A stretch of 64,000 nt of DNA from assembly GCF_004571025.1 (NCBI RefSeq), contig NZ_SPQT01000020.1, positions 62,001 through 126,000 on the forward strand. Reading direction: 5' to 3'. A model generated the notes under the pieces. The model was not told the DNA's origin. It searched no databases and saw only the letters and a list, made by a program, of their open reading frames with translations. This DNA is from Bradyrhizobium niftali (GTDB lineage Bacteria > Pseudomonadota > Alphaproteobacteria > Rhizobiales > Xanthobacteraceae). The position numbers and the translations under genes are program-made. Every line of letters begins with the position of its first letter. Position 1 is the first letter of the stretch. Below, piece after piece: positions 35,576 through 46,216 of the stretch.

Positions 35576-36559
35576 ATGATCGACTCGGACGCCCGGACCG
35601 CCTGGCAGCTCTTCAATCTGAACTGGCTTCCTGTCGCAGCCATGGGCGCCCTGCTGGCGCTCGGCCTGCCCCTTACCGGTCTGAGCCTCGAGCCTGTTGC
35701 CTACGCCATCACGGTGGTGATCGCCGCCGTCCTGGTCGTAGTCGCCTATGGCCACCGGCTCGCCAAGGGCGAGTTAGCCGATCCGAAACTGGTGTTCTCG
35801 CTGGGCACGATCGGACAGGCCATTCTCACCTGCGCCATCGTCGGACCGCTCAGCTATGTCGCGGGCAAGCTGAACTGGCCGCTCCAGGACGACGCACTGC
35901 TGGCGATCGACCGGGCGCTCGGCCTCGATCCCGAAGCGATCGCGCGCTACGTCAACGACCATCCCTGGCTCGCCGACTGCCTGGCTCGCGGCTACGGACT
36001 GATCAAATGGCCGCTGCTCGGCATCCCCGTCGTGCTGACACTGACAGCGCGCCATGTGCGGCTGCAAGTGTTCATGCTCGCGATGAGCCTTGCGCTCGCG
36101 GTCACCATCGCAATCTCCGCCGTCGTGCCGGCGATCGGCACCTATTACGGGCTGCAACTGCCGGCCGCGCATTTCCCCGAGATCAACACCGCGGTCTATG
36201 CCGGGCAGTTGCGCGACATCCTGGCACTGCGCGACGGCAGCCTGCACGAGCTCCGGCTGTTCTTCCTCTCCGGCATCGTCTCGTTTCCGAGCTTTCACGC
36301 CGCTTCCGCCGTGCTCTACATGTGGGCGCTGTGGCCGGTGCGCGGCATCGGCGGCATCGCAGCCGCGCTCAACCTCCTGATGATCGCGGCGACGCCGGCG
36401 ATTGGTGCGCATTACCTCATCGACGTCGCCGGCGGCATCGCGGTCGCCGCTGCATCGATCTGGGTGACGACATTCTATGTTCAACGGCTCGGCCGCACGG
36501 CGCCCGTGTCTGCCGCACCTGAGCTATCGCCAGTCTGGCAGACCAGCCTCGCAGAATGA
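35576..36559 (+). CDS. PAP2-family membrane phosphatase
   Basis: 327-residue integral membrane protein with about seven helices. The phosphatase signature is a variant: SFPSFHAASAVLYMWALWP supplies the first His, and IGAHYLIDVAGG supplies the second His and Asp, as in the AUR1/PAP2_3 group that handles lipid phosphates or inositol-containing lipids. The ATG at 35576 (MIDSDARTAWQLFN) was selected because the frame upstream overlaps the divergent TetR promoter region; an ATG at 35423 is possible. Substrate not known. Confidence 0.84.
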   Translation: MIDSDARTAWQLFNLNWLPVAAMGALLALGLPLTGLSLEPVAYAITVVIAAVLVVVAYGHRLAKGELADPKLVFSLGTIGQAILTCAIVGPLSYVAGKLNWPLQDDALLAIDRALGLDPEAIARYVNDHPWLADCLARGYGLIKWPLLGIPVVLTLTARHVRLQVFMLAMSLALAVTIAISAVVPAIGTYYGLQLPAAHFPEINTAVYAGQLRDILALRDGSLHELRLFFLSGIVSFPSFHAASAVLYMWALWPVRGIGGIAAALNLLMIAATPAIGAHYLIDVAGGIAVAAASIWVTTFYVQRLGRTAPVSAAPELSPVWQTSLAE

Positions 36560-36597
36560 CGGCGCGATCGTCGCGGTCGGAGACAAGTTGCCGTAGA

Positions 36598-36628
36598 GCG
36601 GGCAAAGGCGCGTAGCGCCGTGCCCACG
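36598..36628. repeat. Short palindromic repeat (GGGCAAAGGCGC type)
   Basis: GCGGGCAAAGGCGC-GTA-GCGCCGTGCCCACGC forms a near-palindrome. Relatives with the same GGCAAAGGCGC/GCGCCGTGCCC core occur at 41188-41224 and 63451-63575. Confidence 0.55.
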
Positions 36629-36726
36629 CGGAATTTTCAATGTCCCGAAGTCTCGATGGTGGGCTCCGCCTTCGGTCTTCAAGCCATGACGGAGCTATGC
36701 CCATCTCCGAACTGAAATCGCCGACC

Positions 36727-36759
36727 AAAAGAAAAGAGCCCCGTCGAGGACGGGGCTCT
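36727..36759 (-). terminator. Rho-independent terminator of the Flp pilin gene
   Basis: Read on the minus strand, AGAGCCCCGTC-CTC-GACGGGGCTCT is a perfect 11-bp stem followed by TTTCTTTT. It begins about 25 bases after the pilin stop codon. Confidence 0.85.
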
Positions 36760-36782
36760 CAGAATTCTCAGGTCGTCCGGCC

Positions 36783-36947
36783 TTACTTGAGGCCGGTCGA
36801 GATCGAGGTGAACTTGGTGTTCAGCGTGGTGCCGAGATTGTTGACCACGGTGATGATGGCCAGCGCGATGCCGGCAGCGATCAGGCCGTATTCAATGGCG
36901 GTGGCGCCGGATTCATCCTTCACAAAGCGCGCAACGAGGTTCTTCAT
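36783..36947 (-). CDS. Flp-family type IVb pilin
   Basis: 54-residue prepilin. The short basic leader MKNLVARFVKDESG is followed by the hydrophobic helix ATAIEYGLIAAGIALAIITV; the Gly-Ala junction with Glu at +5 of the mature pilin is the classic Flp prepilin peptidase site. The C-terminus is short (NNLGTTLNTKFTSISTGLK). ATG 36947 has GGAGC upstream. It is a single gene with its own terminator; the tad secretion genes are not in this window, so assembly genes are elsewhere. Confidence 0.93.
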   Translation of the reverse strand: MKNLVARFVKDESGATAIEYGLIAAGIALAIITVVNNLGTTLNTKFTSISTGLK

Positions 36948-37243
36948 AGAGTGCTCCAAATGGGTACACGAGGCTACAACTGATCTGGTCTTTTCGGCTT
37001 CCCAGCGCCGCCCGACCATGGAACCGAACGTAGTGGCAAAGAATTTCGCCGCAGTTAATTCGACTGCGTAAACACAGAGCGGTTTGCACGTATTCGCCGA
37101 TGGTAAACCGAAATCCAAAACAATCCGTTAAATTGTCCGGACATGAAACGGCCCCCGCCGCCGGTTTACCCGAAGTTATGACCGCCATGGTCCAATGCCC
37201 GCCGCTCGGCCAACCGACAAGAACAACAGGACGACGAGGCGGA

Positions 37244-38758
37244 ATGTCCCTTTCCTTTGCCAACAGCATCGCGATGCAGAGCCGCGCGCGAGCCCTGGTG
37301 CCGCTCTGCGTCGGTGCCGGCGCCTATCTCTTCTTCCTCCATGTCGGCGACACGCTGCTTCAGGACTCCGACTCGTTCTGGCAGATCAAGATCGGGCAAT
37401 GGATCCTCGATCACGGCACTGTCCCCACCACGGATTTCTATTCCTTCACGCGGACGGGCGCGCCGTGGATTTCGACGTCGTGGCTGTCGCAAGTGCTGTT
37501 CGCCTTCTCCCATGCGCAATGGGACTGGGCAGGTCCCGTCATCCTCACCACGATGGCGGTCGCGCTCACGGCCGCCATCTTCGTCTATCTGCTCGACGCG
37601 CAGATCGAGGCGCCGCGTGCGGTGCTGTTTGCGATGCTGGCGCTGCTGCTGTCGCTGCACCACGTCCTGGCGCGTCCGCATATTCTGGCGCTGCCCGTCA
37701 TGGTGGCGTGGGTCGGCCTGCTAATGGCGGCTGCCGACCGCAGGCGCGCGCCGTCCTGGTATTGGCTGCCGCTGATGGCGCTCTGGGCGAACCTGCATGG
37801 CGGCTTCGTGCTCGGCCTGGCGCTGATCGGTCCGATCTCGCTCGAGGCCGTCGAGCACGCGGAAAAAGGGCGGCGGCTTCAGCTGTTCATGCGCTGGGTG
37901 CTGTTCGGCATCGGCGCACTGATCGCGAGCTGCTGCACGCCCTACGGCTGGAAGACGCTGCTGGGCGCGACCAACATCCTCAGTCTCGGCGAGCTGTTGT
38001 CGCTGATCTTCGAATGGATGCCGGCGAACTTTGCCACGTTCAGCTCGTTCGAAGGCGCGCTGCTCGGCCTGATCGCATTCGGCTATTATCGCGGCCTCGT
38101 GCTCTCGGCGCCGAGGATCTTCCTGATCCTGTTCCTGACCTGGAGCGCATTGACCCATGTCAGGAGCATCGAGGCATTTGCCTTCCTGGTGCCGCTGGTG
38201 CTGGCGAAGCCGCTCGGCCAGATGGTTACGCGCCCGCAGCCGGACGCCACCGGCACCGACCGCTGGCCGGCCCGCTATGTCACCGCGCTTGGCGCACTGA
38301 TGATCGTGGCCGCGGGCTGGACCTCGACCTCGCTCTACATGGGGCACAACCGCTTCACCTTCACGATGACGCAGACGCCGGTTGCCGCCGTCGACCTGCT
38401 CGAGCAACGCAAGGCCCAGCGCATCTTCAACGCCTATCAGTTCGGCGGCTATCTGATCTCGCGCGACATCCCTGTCTATGTCGACGGCCGCGCCGAGCTC
38501 TATGGCGAGACATTCGTCATGGATTTCTTCAAGGCGACGGAGGGCAAGAAGCCCGAGCTGCTTCCGCGCCTGCTGGATGAGTACAAGATCGACGCGACGC
38601 TCCTGGTCGCCGATGCGCCGGGCCCGCAGATCCTCGATCAGCTCAAGGGCTGGAAGCGGATCTATACGGACGACATCGCGGTGATCCATGTGCGAACCGC
38701 CGACGCACAGGCCGGTGCGGCGCCGCAAGCGGAGACATCGCGGGAAGCTTTCAAGTGA
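37244..38758 (+). CDS. Multi-pass membrane protein, glycosyltransferase-like
   Basis: 504-residue protein with about ten membrane helices. The first loop, DTLLQDSDSFWQIKIGQWIL, has an acidic pair and the D-S-F-W setting typical of GT-C glycosyltransferases (as in DUF2029 and PMT families), and the C-terminal 100 residues form a periplasmic-like domain (NAYQFGGYLISRDIPVYVDGRAELY). The frame reaches back to 37100; ATG 37244 (MSLSFANSIAMQSRARALVP) is preferred, just before the first helix. Its stop overlaps the next GT87 gene by four bases. Donor and acceptor are unknown. Confidence 0.72.
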   Translation: MSLSFANSIAMQSRARALVPLCVGAGAYLFFLHVGDTLLQDSDSFWQIKIGQWILDHGTVPTTDFYSFTRTGAPWISTSWLSQVLFAFSHAQWDWAGPVILTTMAVALTAAIFVYLLDAQIEAPRAVLFAMLALLLSLHHVLARPHILALPVMVAWVGLLMAAADRRRAPSWYWLPLMALWANLHGGFVLGLALIGPISLEAVEHAEKGRRLQLFMRWVLFGIGALIASCCTPYGWKTLLGATNILSLGELLSLIFEWMPANFATFSSFEGALLGLIAFGYYRGLVLSAPRIFLILFLTWSALTHVRSIEAFAFLVPLVLAKPLGQMVTRPQPDATGTDRWPARYVTALGALMIVAAGWTSTSLYMGHNRFTFTMTQTPVAAVDLLEQRKAQRIFNAYQFGGYLISRDIPVYVDGRAELYGETFVMDFFKATEGKKPELLPRLLDEYKIDATLLVADAPGPQILDQLKGWKRIYTDDIAVIHVRTADAQAGAAPQAETSREAFK

Positions 38759-40017
38759 GCGTGTCCGTTCAGCGGCCGATGCCCGGTCCATCGCGCAGCT
38801 GGAGCGGGATTCCCCTCATGCTCCTGCCGGCGATGGCGATCGCAACGCTGTTCGGCTGGGGTATCCTGATCTCCACCCTCGTCCATCCCGGCTGGATCGG
38901 CCTGAACCACATCGGCCCCGGCACCGACTGGATGGTGTTCTACGGCGCCGTCAGGTCGATGCTCGCCGGCAATCTTGCACTGGTCATCGATGGCGACGCG
39001 TTCACCGCCTATCTCAACCGGTCGTTCGCATCATGGCTGACGGTGCCGCTGGAGTTCCGTCCGTGGTTCTATCCGCCCAGCTTCCTCGTTCTGCTGCTAC
39101 CCGTCGCGCCGCTTGGTTTTGTCGGCTCCTATGTCGCATTCCAGGCCGCGACTGCAGGCTTCCTGGCCTGGGCGTTTCGCAACCGGGCCGATCAGCCGCA
39201 ACTGACGCCCTACATCATCGCGGCGGTTCTGGTCTCGCCAGCCGCAGCCCTCAACCTGGCCGATGGACAGTGCGCCTTTCTCGTTGCCGCGCTGCTGGTC
39301 GCGGGCGTCAGGCTGCTCGGACCGCGGCCGCTCCTTGGCGGCGCAATCCTCGGGCTTCTGAGCTTCAAGCCGCAATTCTTCCTGCTCGTCCCGCTCGCGC
39401 TGCTGGGCTTGCGCCAATATCGCAGCCTGTGCGCTGCTGCATGCTCGGCATTCGCATTGGCGGTTGCAAGTGCCATGGTTTTTGGCGTCGAATTGTGGCT
39501 GTGGTGGATACCGCAGGCGCTCAACAATCTGGTCAGCCCCGATGCGAAATGGCTGGGCTATGGCCGCATCTGGGGCCACAGCGTCTGGGCCTGCGCGGTG
39601 CTGCTGGGCGTGCCGGAACGGCTGGCCTCGATGCTGCAACTGGCCGCGATCCTCTCGAGCGCGGCGGCGACCTTGGTGGCGTTTCGCTCCTCGCTCAGCA
39701 CCGACAACAAGCTGATCGTATTGCTTGCGGCAACCGTGCTGGCGGCCCCGCATTCGGGCCCCTATGATGCGACGCTGCTGGCGGTCGCCGTCGTGCTGTG
39801 GCTTGCCGCATCGATCGATGCTCCGCGCTTTCGCGACTGGCTGATCGGGCTCGGCATCTGGATGGTGCCGTTGCTCAGCCCGGCCGTCTATGTCCCGGCG
39901 GGAAGGCTGTCACCGCTCCTCACCGTCGCACTCATTGGCCTCGTCTTCGGCGCGTTGCGCAGCCCGGCGAGATCCGGCGGGCCGGCAATTCCCGCGTCGT
40001 CGACGCGAGGAGCGTGA
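38755..40017 (+). CDS. GT87-family glycosyltransferase
   Basis: 420-residue GT-C membrane enzyme of the DUF2029/GT87 family, related to mannosyltransferases using polyprenyl-phosphate sugars. Visible family marks are GTDWMVFYGAVRSMLAG near the N-terminus (acidic catalytic loop), FYPPSFLVLLLPVA, and LLSFKPQFFLLVPLALL. It starts with GTG in a GTGA overlap with the upstream membrane gene, so the pair is translationally coupled and probably works together. The sugar acceptor could be a lipid or a surface protein. Confidence 0.83.
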   Translation: MSVSVQRPMPGPSRSWSGIPLMLLPAMAIATLFGWGILISTLVHPGWIGLNHIGPGTDWMVFYGAVRSMLAGNLALVIDGDAFTAYLNRSFASWLTVPLEFRPWFYPPSFLVLLLPVAPLGFVGSYVAFQAATAGFLAWAFRNRADQPQLTPYIIAAVLVSPAAALNLADGQCAFLVAALLVAGVRLLGPRPLLGGAILGLLSFKPQFFLLVPLALLGLRQYRSLCAAACSAFALAVASAMVFGVELWLWWIPQALNNLVSPDAKWLGYGRIWGHSVWACAVLLGVPERLASMLQLAAILSSAAATLVAFRSSLSTDNKLIVLLAATVLAAPHSGPYDATLLAVAVVLWLAASIDAPRFRDWLIGLGIWMVPLLSPAVYVPAGRLSPLLTVALIGLVFGALRSPARSGGPAIPASSTRGA

Positions 40018-40125
40018 AACTGAGGCGCGTCCCACCCTTGTCCCCGGACGTGCTTCACCGCGTTGGGAAGTGACGCACCCGTCTGCCGTGCGGTAATAGC
40101 CGATGGTTGAACAGGAGAGCACATC

Positions 40126-40986
40126 ATGCTGCTTCGCAGTCTCGTCATCGCGCTTCTCGTCACGGTCTCGCTCAGCGCCGCCGACGCGGCGCCACGATGG
40201 CTGAACCTGCCGCCGACGCCAACATTACCCAGGGCAACGCAGAGCGGCTTCGCGCCCGTCAACGGCATCAAGGTCTGGTACGCAATGTTCGGCCGGGGTG
40301 AGCCGGTGCTGCTGCTGCATGGCGGCCTCGCCAACGCCAACTACTGGGGTCACCAGGTTCGCGCGCTGCAACGGCGCTATCAGGTCATCGTCATGGAAAG
40401 CCGCGGGCATGGGCGCAGCAGCCGCAACCAGGAGCCGTATGGCTCCGATTTGATGGCTTCGGACGTGGTCGCGCTGCTCGACCATCTCAAGATCAAGAAG
40501 GCGGCGATCGTCGGCTGGAGCGACGGCGCGATCATCGGCCTCGACATCGCCATGAAGCACCCGGAGCGGGTGAGCAGGCTGTTCGCCTTCGCCGCGAACT
40601 CGGACCCGTCAGGCGTTGCGGATATCGCGACGAGCGACGTCTTCAACGCCTACATCGCCAGGGCGGGAGACGAATACAAGCGCCTCTCGCCGACCCCGAC
40701 CGAGTACAAGAGCTTCGTCGACGAGATCACCAAGATGTGGGAGAGCCAGCCGAAATGGACGGCGTCGGACCTCGCGACGATCAAGATCCCGACCTGGATC
40801 GTCGATGGCGATCACGACGAGGCGATCAAGCGCGAGAACACCGAGTTCATGGCGGCGAACATTCCGGGGGCCGGCCTGCTGATCCAGCCGGAGGTCAGCC
40901 ACTTCTCGTTCCTGCAGGATCCGGAGCAATTCAACGACGATGTGATGCGTTTTCTTGAGCGTGGCGGTGACGGGGCCGCGAAGTGA
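40126..40986 (+). CDS. Exported alpha/beta hydrolase
   Basis: 286-residue secreted or periplasmic esterase/lipase-type protein. A signal peptide (residues 1-22, SLSAADA) precedes an alpha/beta hydrolase domain. The oxyanion region is VLLLHGGLANANYWGHQV, the nucleophile elbow VGWSDGAII (Ser in GWSDG), the acid in IVDGDHDEAI and the His in PEVSHFSFLQDP. The triad is complete. Its substrate is unknown. It is a separate unit downstream of the GT87 gene. Confidence 0.9.
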   Translation: MLLRSLVIALLVTVSLSAADAAPRWLNLPPTPTLPRATQSGFAPVNGIKVWYAMFGRGEPVLLLHGGLANANYWGHQVRALQRRYQVIVMESRGHGRSSRNQEPYGSDLMASDVVALLDHLKIKKAAIVGWSDGAIIGLDIAMKHPERVSRLFAFAANSDPSGVADIATSDVFNAYIARAGDEYKRLSPTPTEYKSFVDEITKMWESQPKWTASDLATIKIPTWIVDGDHDEAIKRENTEFMAANIPGAGLLIQPEVSHFSFLQDPEQFNDDVMRFLERGGDGAAK

Positions 40987-41054
40987 GAAGATCGTGGGGC
41001 GGGCAGAGCGCAAGCGTGCCCACCCTCGTGAGCACGGGCACGGCGCAACTACAA

Positions 41055-41135
41055 CGTCATTGCGAGCGCAGCGAAGCAATCCAGAGTCTTTCCGCGGCGG
41101 GATTTCTGGATTGCTTCGCTGCGCTCGCAATGACG
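41055..41135. repeat. 31-bp perfect inverted repeat
   Basis: Positions 41055-41085 are the exact reverse complement of 41105-41135, around a 19-base centre. Arms begin CGTCATTGCGAGCGCAGC. This is a repeat type common between genes in Bradyrhizobium-like genomes and would fold into a long hairpin between the hydrolase and the convergent DUF3052 gene. Confidence 0.8.
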
Positions 41136-41187
41136 GAGCTTGCAGCTACAGCGCGCCTCTCTCTCGTCGCCCGGACGCGCTGGAGAT

Positions 41188-41224
41188 GGTGGGCACGGCG
41201 CTATGGCGCCTTTGCCCACCCTAC
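41188..41224. repeat. Short palindromic repeat (GGTGGGCACGGCGC type)
   Basis: GGTGGGCACGGCGC-TAT-GGCGCCTTTGCCCACC pairs as a hairpin and touches the end of the DUF3052 gene. It is related to 36598-36628 and 63451-63575; a more degenerate relative lies at about 40993-41028. Confidence 0.55.
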
Positions 41225-41637
41225 TTCTTAGGCGGACGATCCTTCACGGGGATCACGAGCTTCAGGCCGGACCAGACGTCGTCTACGGCGCAGACCTTGA
41301 TGTCGACGAGACCGTTTGCGAGCGCGGTCACGCGCACCAGCGTTTCCGTCACGTCGGTGACGACACCTGAGGCCTTCTTCGGCCATGACGCCCAGATCAT
41401 CCCGTCGGGTGCGATCGCCTTGCGGTAGCTGCGCAGCTTGACCGCAAAGCCCGTCGCTTCGGTCGCGAAGACATGCACCATGTCGAGCGGCGCCTTGGCG
41501 GTCCTTGCGATCTTCACGTCATCAGGCAATTCACCGACGACATCGCGATAGGCCGTCGAAAGGCCGTCCACAAAAATACAAAAGCCCGGCTTGATGCCGA
41601 GCTTTTGCACTAGCGGTTTGCCGGAATAGCCGGCCAC
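41221..41637 (-). CDS. DUF3052-domain protein
   Basis: 138-residue protein, beginning at GTG 41637 (MAGYSGKPLVQKLGIKPGFC), the usual DUF3052 start. It includes MIWASWPKKASGVVTDVTE and ends VDDVWSGLKLVIPVKDRPPKK, both family-typical. It starts seven bases after the ftsH stop, so it is likely the last gene of the tilS-ftsH group. No ribosome site is strong. Function unproven. Confidence 0.85.
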   Translation of the reverse strand: MAGYSGKPLVQKLGIKPGFCIFVDGLSTAYRDVVGELPDDVKIARTAKAPLDMVHVFATEATGFAVKLRSYRKAIAPDGMIWASWPKKASGVVTDVTETLVRVTALANGLVDIKVCAVDDVWSGLKLVIPVKDRPPKK

Positions 41638-41644
41638 GGAGGCT

Positions 41645-43567
<1,923 letters not shown>

Positions 43568-43693
43568 CGATCTTCCTTCGTGGTCGCGCGGATCGCGGCC
43601 TGAATCCTTGGGCAGTACGAGGAAATCCCCAAGGAATCCTCTCGGTTAGACGCATACAATTTAGGTGCCGCCCCGGTCGCTGCCAAGGGAACG

Positions 43694-43716
43694 AGATGGG
43701 ACTATTTATCCCATCT
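43694..43716 (-). promoter_or_regulatory. Hairpin upstream of ftsH
   Basis: AGATGGGA-CTATTTA-TCCCATCT is an 8-bp perfect inverted repeat in the 255-base gap between tilS and ftsH, about 130 bases upstream of the ftsH start. It could be a leader hairpin or a terminator of tilS; a short A/T-rich loop and no T-run leave the role open. Confidence 0.35.
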
Positions 43717-43822
43717 TAGGGCGATTCCCGCTGAAATAATGGCGACCTACCCGGGGTTTTTCCTGCCTGGTTAAGGTGACCTGACGGCGCTGCCTCGAAA
43801 CAGCCGGTGTCATGATCCGCCC

Positions 43823-44899
43823 TCATCTGTCCCTGCGCCGCCGGGCCGGCGCCGGTGCGATCTGGATACGCCCGCCGGCAAGGCTGATCAAGGCTCCCGC
43901 AAGGGTCTGCTTCAGGACCGGGCGGCCGTTTGCGGCTGCGCGGGGGCTCGCGGCCATGTCCTGATCAAGGATGGCTTGATCGAGCACGGCCATCAGGGTC
44001 TCGACCTTGCCGAGTTCCGCCGGCCCTTCGTGCCCGAGCGCGTTGATGGCCCGCAGCAGGAGCCGCAGCCGGACCTCCTCCGGCAGGGTGGCGAAGGCGC
44101 CGGCCTCGAAACTTCGCATGCCCGGCCCATGCGGCGCATCGTCGCGATCCCTCAAACGAAGGAAGCGCTCGGCCCCATCGGTCAGCACCTCCACTGCTGC
44201 ATTGGCGCGCGCCAGCCTGCCTGCGAGGCGCGCCAGACTGCGGGCGTCGCCGCCCTCGGCCGCAAGCTGCGGCAACAGCGCGCGCAGCCGCGGCCGGGTG
44301 AAGGCGGTGTCGCGGTTGGTGGGATCATCGGCAAAGCCGATCTTCGCGCGCTTCAGGGTCGCGATCAGCTGCGCCTTCGGGACGTCGAGCAGCGGGCGCG
44401 CCAGCACGATGCCGTCGCGCGGCGTGAGGCGCGCCATCGCCGACAGCCCGGCAAGTCCGCTGCCGCGGACGAGGCGCATCAACAGGGTCTCGGCCTGGTC
44501 GTCGCGGGTATGGGCGGTCAGCACATGGCTCGCACCGGCGCTGCGCGCGGCCTGCACGAGCAGGCGGTAGCGGGCCTCGCGCGCGGCCGCGGGCAGTCCC
44601 GTCTTCGGCTTGGCGCCGCGCCAGCGCAGGGTCCGGTGTGGCAAGCCAAGCTCGGTGGCGAGCCGCTTCACCTCGCGCGCCTCGCGTGCCGCCTCGGCCC
44701 GCAGGCCGTGATCGACGGTGACGACGGTGAGAAGCGGGCCGCGCGCGAGGCTGCGCCGCCAGCGCGCGGCGAGCCACATCAGCGCGATCGAGTCAGGCCC
44801 GCCGGACACCGCGAGCACCAGTGCGGGCGCACTTTTCAACTCGGCGAAGAGCTGCTTCGCCTCGCGCACCGAGATCGGAGAATTATCGTCGTCTGACAT
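43823..44899 (-). CDS. tilS: tRNA(Ile)-lysidine synthetase
   Basis: 358-residue N-type ATP pyrophosphatase that modifies the CAU anticodon wobble cytidine of tRNA-Ile to lysidine. The PP-loop reads LAVSGGPDSIALMWLA. VTVDHGLRAEAAREAREV and the loop TAHTRDDQAETLLMRLVRGSG are the other conserved blocks. The C-terminal substrate-binding part is short, as in alphaproteobacteria. ATG 44899 is preferred over an upstream TTG. It lies 83 bases downstream of cpoB, in the usual order before ftsH. Confidence 0.96.
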   Translation of the reverse strand: MSDDDNSPISVREAKQLFAELKSAPALVLAVSGGPDSIALMWLAARWRRSLARGPLLTVVTVDHGLRAEAAREAREVKRLATELGLPHRTLRWRGAKPKTGLPAAAREARYRLLVQAARSAGASHVLTAHTRDDQAETLLMRLVRGSGLAGLSAMARLTPRDGIVLARPLLDVPKAQLIATLKRAKIGFADDPTNRDTAFTRPRLRALLPQLAAEGGDARSLARLAGRLARANAAVEVLTDGAERFLRLRDRDDAPHGPGMRSFEAGAFATLPEEVRLRLLLRAINALGHEGPAELGKVETLMAVLDQAILDQDMAASPRAAANGRPVLKQTLAGALISLAGGRIQIAPAPARRRRDR

Positions 44900-44982
44900 G
44901 GCGCTGCCCAGCAATCACCACCGAATGGCGGGCACGTTTTAGCGCAGCGCCGTCCGCGTTGTCAGCGAGCAACGCCGCGTGG

Positions 44983-46029
44983 TCAGCACTTCACCCGCTT
45001 CTGCTCGCGGTCGACGGCGGCTTTGACGCCGGCGGAGGCGCGCGGATATTTGCGGCCGACCTCGCCGAAGGCGGCGCAGGCGGCCTCCTTCTCCTTCAGC
45101 GCGGCCAGCGACTGGCCGAGCCGCAGCAGCGCGTCCGGCGCCTTGGCCGACTTCTCGTATTTGGTGGTGACGGCGAGGAAGGCTTCCGCGGAGTCGCGAT
45201 ATTGCTGGCGCTGGAAGTAGCTCTCGCCGAGCCAGTATTGCGCGTCCCCGAGCAGCGGGTCGCTCGGATACTTCTGCGCAAAGTTCTTCATGGTCTGCTC
45301 GGCGAGCGCGTAGTCCTTGCGCTGCATGTAGCCGATGCCGAGATCGAACTCGTCGCGCGGCGTTGCCGAGGGCGGCAGCGTGGTCAGGCCAGCGCCTGCG
45401 GCAGGCGCGGGATAACCCTGTTGGGCCGGCGGATAGCCGGGCTGGGCTGCGGGGGGCGCGGCCTGCGGCTGATAGCGCGGGCTGGTATTGGCGAGATCGA
45501 GCGGCTCGCCGGCGTTGCGCCCGCCGGGGGCTCCTCCCTGCATCGGCTGCTGCCCGCCGCCGAGGGCGCGCGGCGCGCCGGGCGCGCTCGGATTCTGGCT
45601 GGGGTCAAAGGCATCGCCGCGGCGGCGCGAGCCGGGAGCGCCGGGCGCCGGCTGCTCCTGAACGATCGGCGCGGGAGAAGCGCTCTGCGGCTGCTCGTAG
45701 TTCGGCTGGGCGGGCTGCTGCTGGCGATAGCCCGGCGCGCCTTGAGAGGGCGAAATTTGGGCGGGCGGCACGGCAGCGACATTGGGCTGGACCGGCGCCT
45801 GCCCGGGTGCGGCTTGCGCACCGCCTTCGAGCGCCCGCAGGCGCTCCTCGAGCTGGCGATTGCGGTATTGCAGTTCTTCGTTCTGGCCGGTGAGCTGGCG
45901 CAGCTGGTTCTCCAGCCGCTCGATCCGCATCTCGGGATCATCGTCCGTTTGCGCGAAGACGGGCGAGCACAAGGAGAGCAGCGCGGCGGTCGCCACGGTG
46001 CCGGTTAATACCTTAAATCTGGATGACAT
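44983..46029 (-). CDS. cpoB: Tol-Pal system protein CpoB (YbgF)
   Basis: 348-residue periplasmic protein that coordinates the Tol-Pal system with peptidoglycan synthesis. A signal peptide (residues 1-27, SLCSPVFA-Q) is followed by a coiled coil (MRIERLENQLRQLTGQNEEL), then a long Pro/Gln-rich linker, and a C-terminal TPR domain (FDLGIGYMQRKDYALAEQT, SDPLLGDAQYWLGESYFQRQ). The order is the same as in E. coli YbgF, with a longer linker. ATG 46029 gives the signal peptide directly. Confidence 0.95.
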   Translation of the reverse strand: MSSRFKVLTGTVATAALLSLCSPVFAQTDDDPEMRIERLENQLRQLTGQNEELQYRNRQLEERLRALEGGAQAAPGQAPVQPNVAAVPPAQISPSQGAPGYRQQQPAQPNYEQPQSASPAPIVQEQPAPGAPGSRRRGDAFDPSQNPSAPGAPRALGGGQQPMQGGAPGGRNAGEPLDLANTSPRYQPQAAPPAAQPGYPPAQQGYPAPAAGAGLTTLPPSATPRDEFDLGIGYMQRKDYALAEQTMKNFAQKYPSDPLLGDAQYWLGESYFQRQQYRDSAEAFLAVTTKYEKSAKAPDALLRLGQSLAALKEKEAACAAFGEVGRKYPRASAGVKAAVDREQKRVKC

Positions 46030-46145
46030 CTTGCCCTGACGACGAAAGCGAAATGGCCTGCGACGGAACATTCGACGCGCCACACATTGAAGGGGAGTAC
46101 GCCAAAAATGTGACTGCTACAAAGGGGTTTCTGTCACAGATCGCT

Positions 46146-46176
46146 GAAACGAAACCGGCGCCCGTGAGGGCGCCGG
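46146..46176 (-). terminator. Hairpin between pal and cpoB
   Basis: On the minus strand, CCGGCGCCC-TCAC-GGGCGCCGG is a perfect 9-bp stem followed by TTTCGTTTC, 41 bases after the pal stop. It would end or partly attenuate transcription between pal and cpoB. Confidence 0.65.
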
Positions 46177-46216
46177 CATGATCGATTCCTGAAGATGAAC
46201 GGCGCCTGACTGAACG

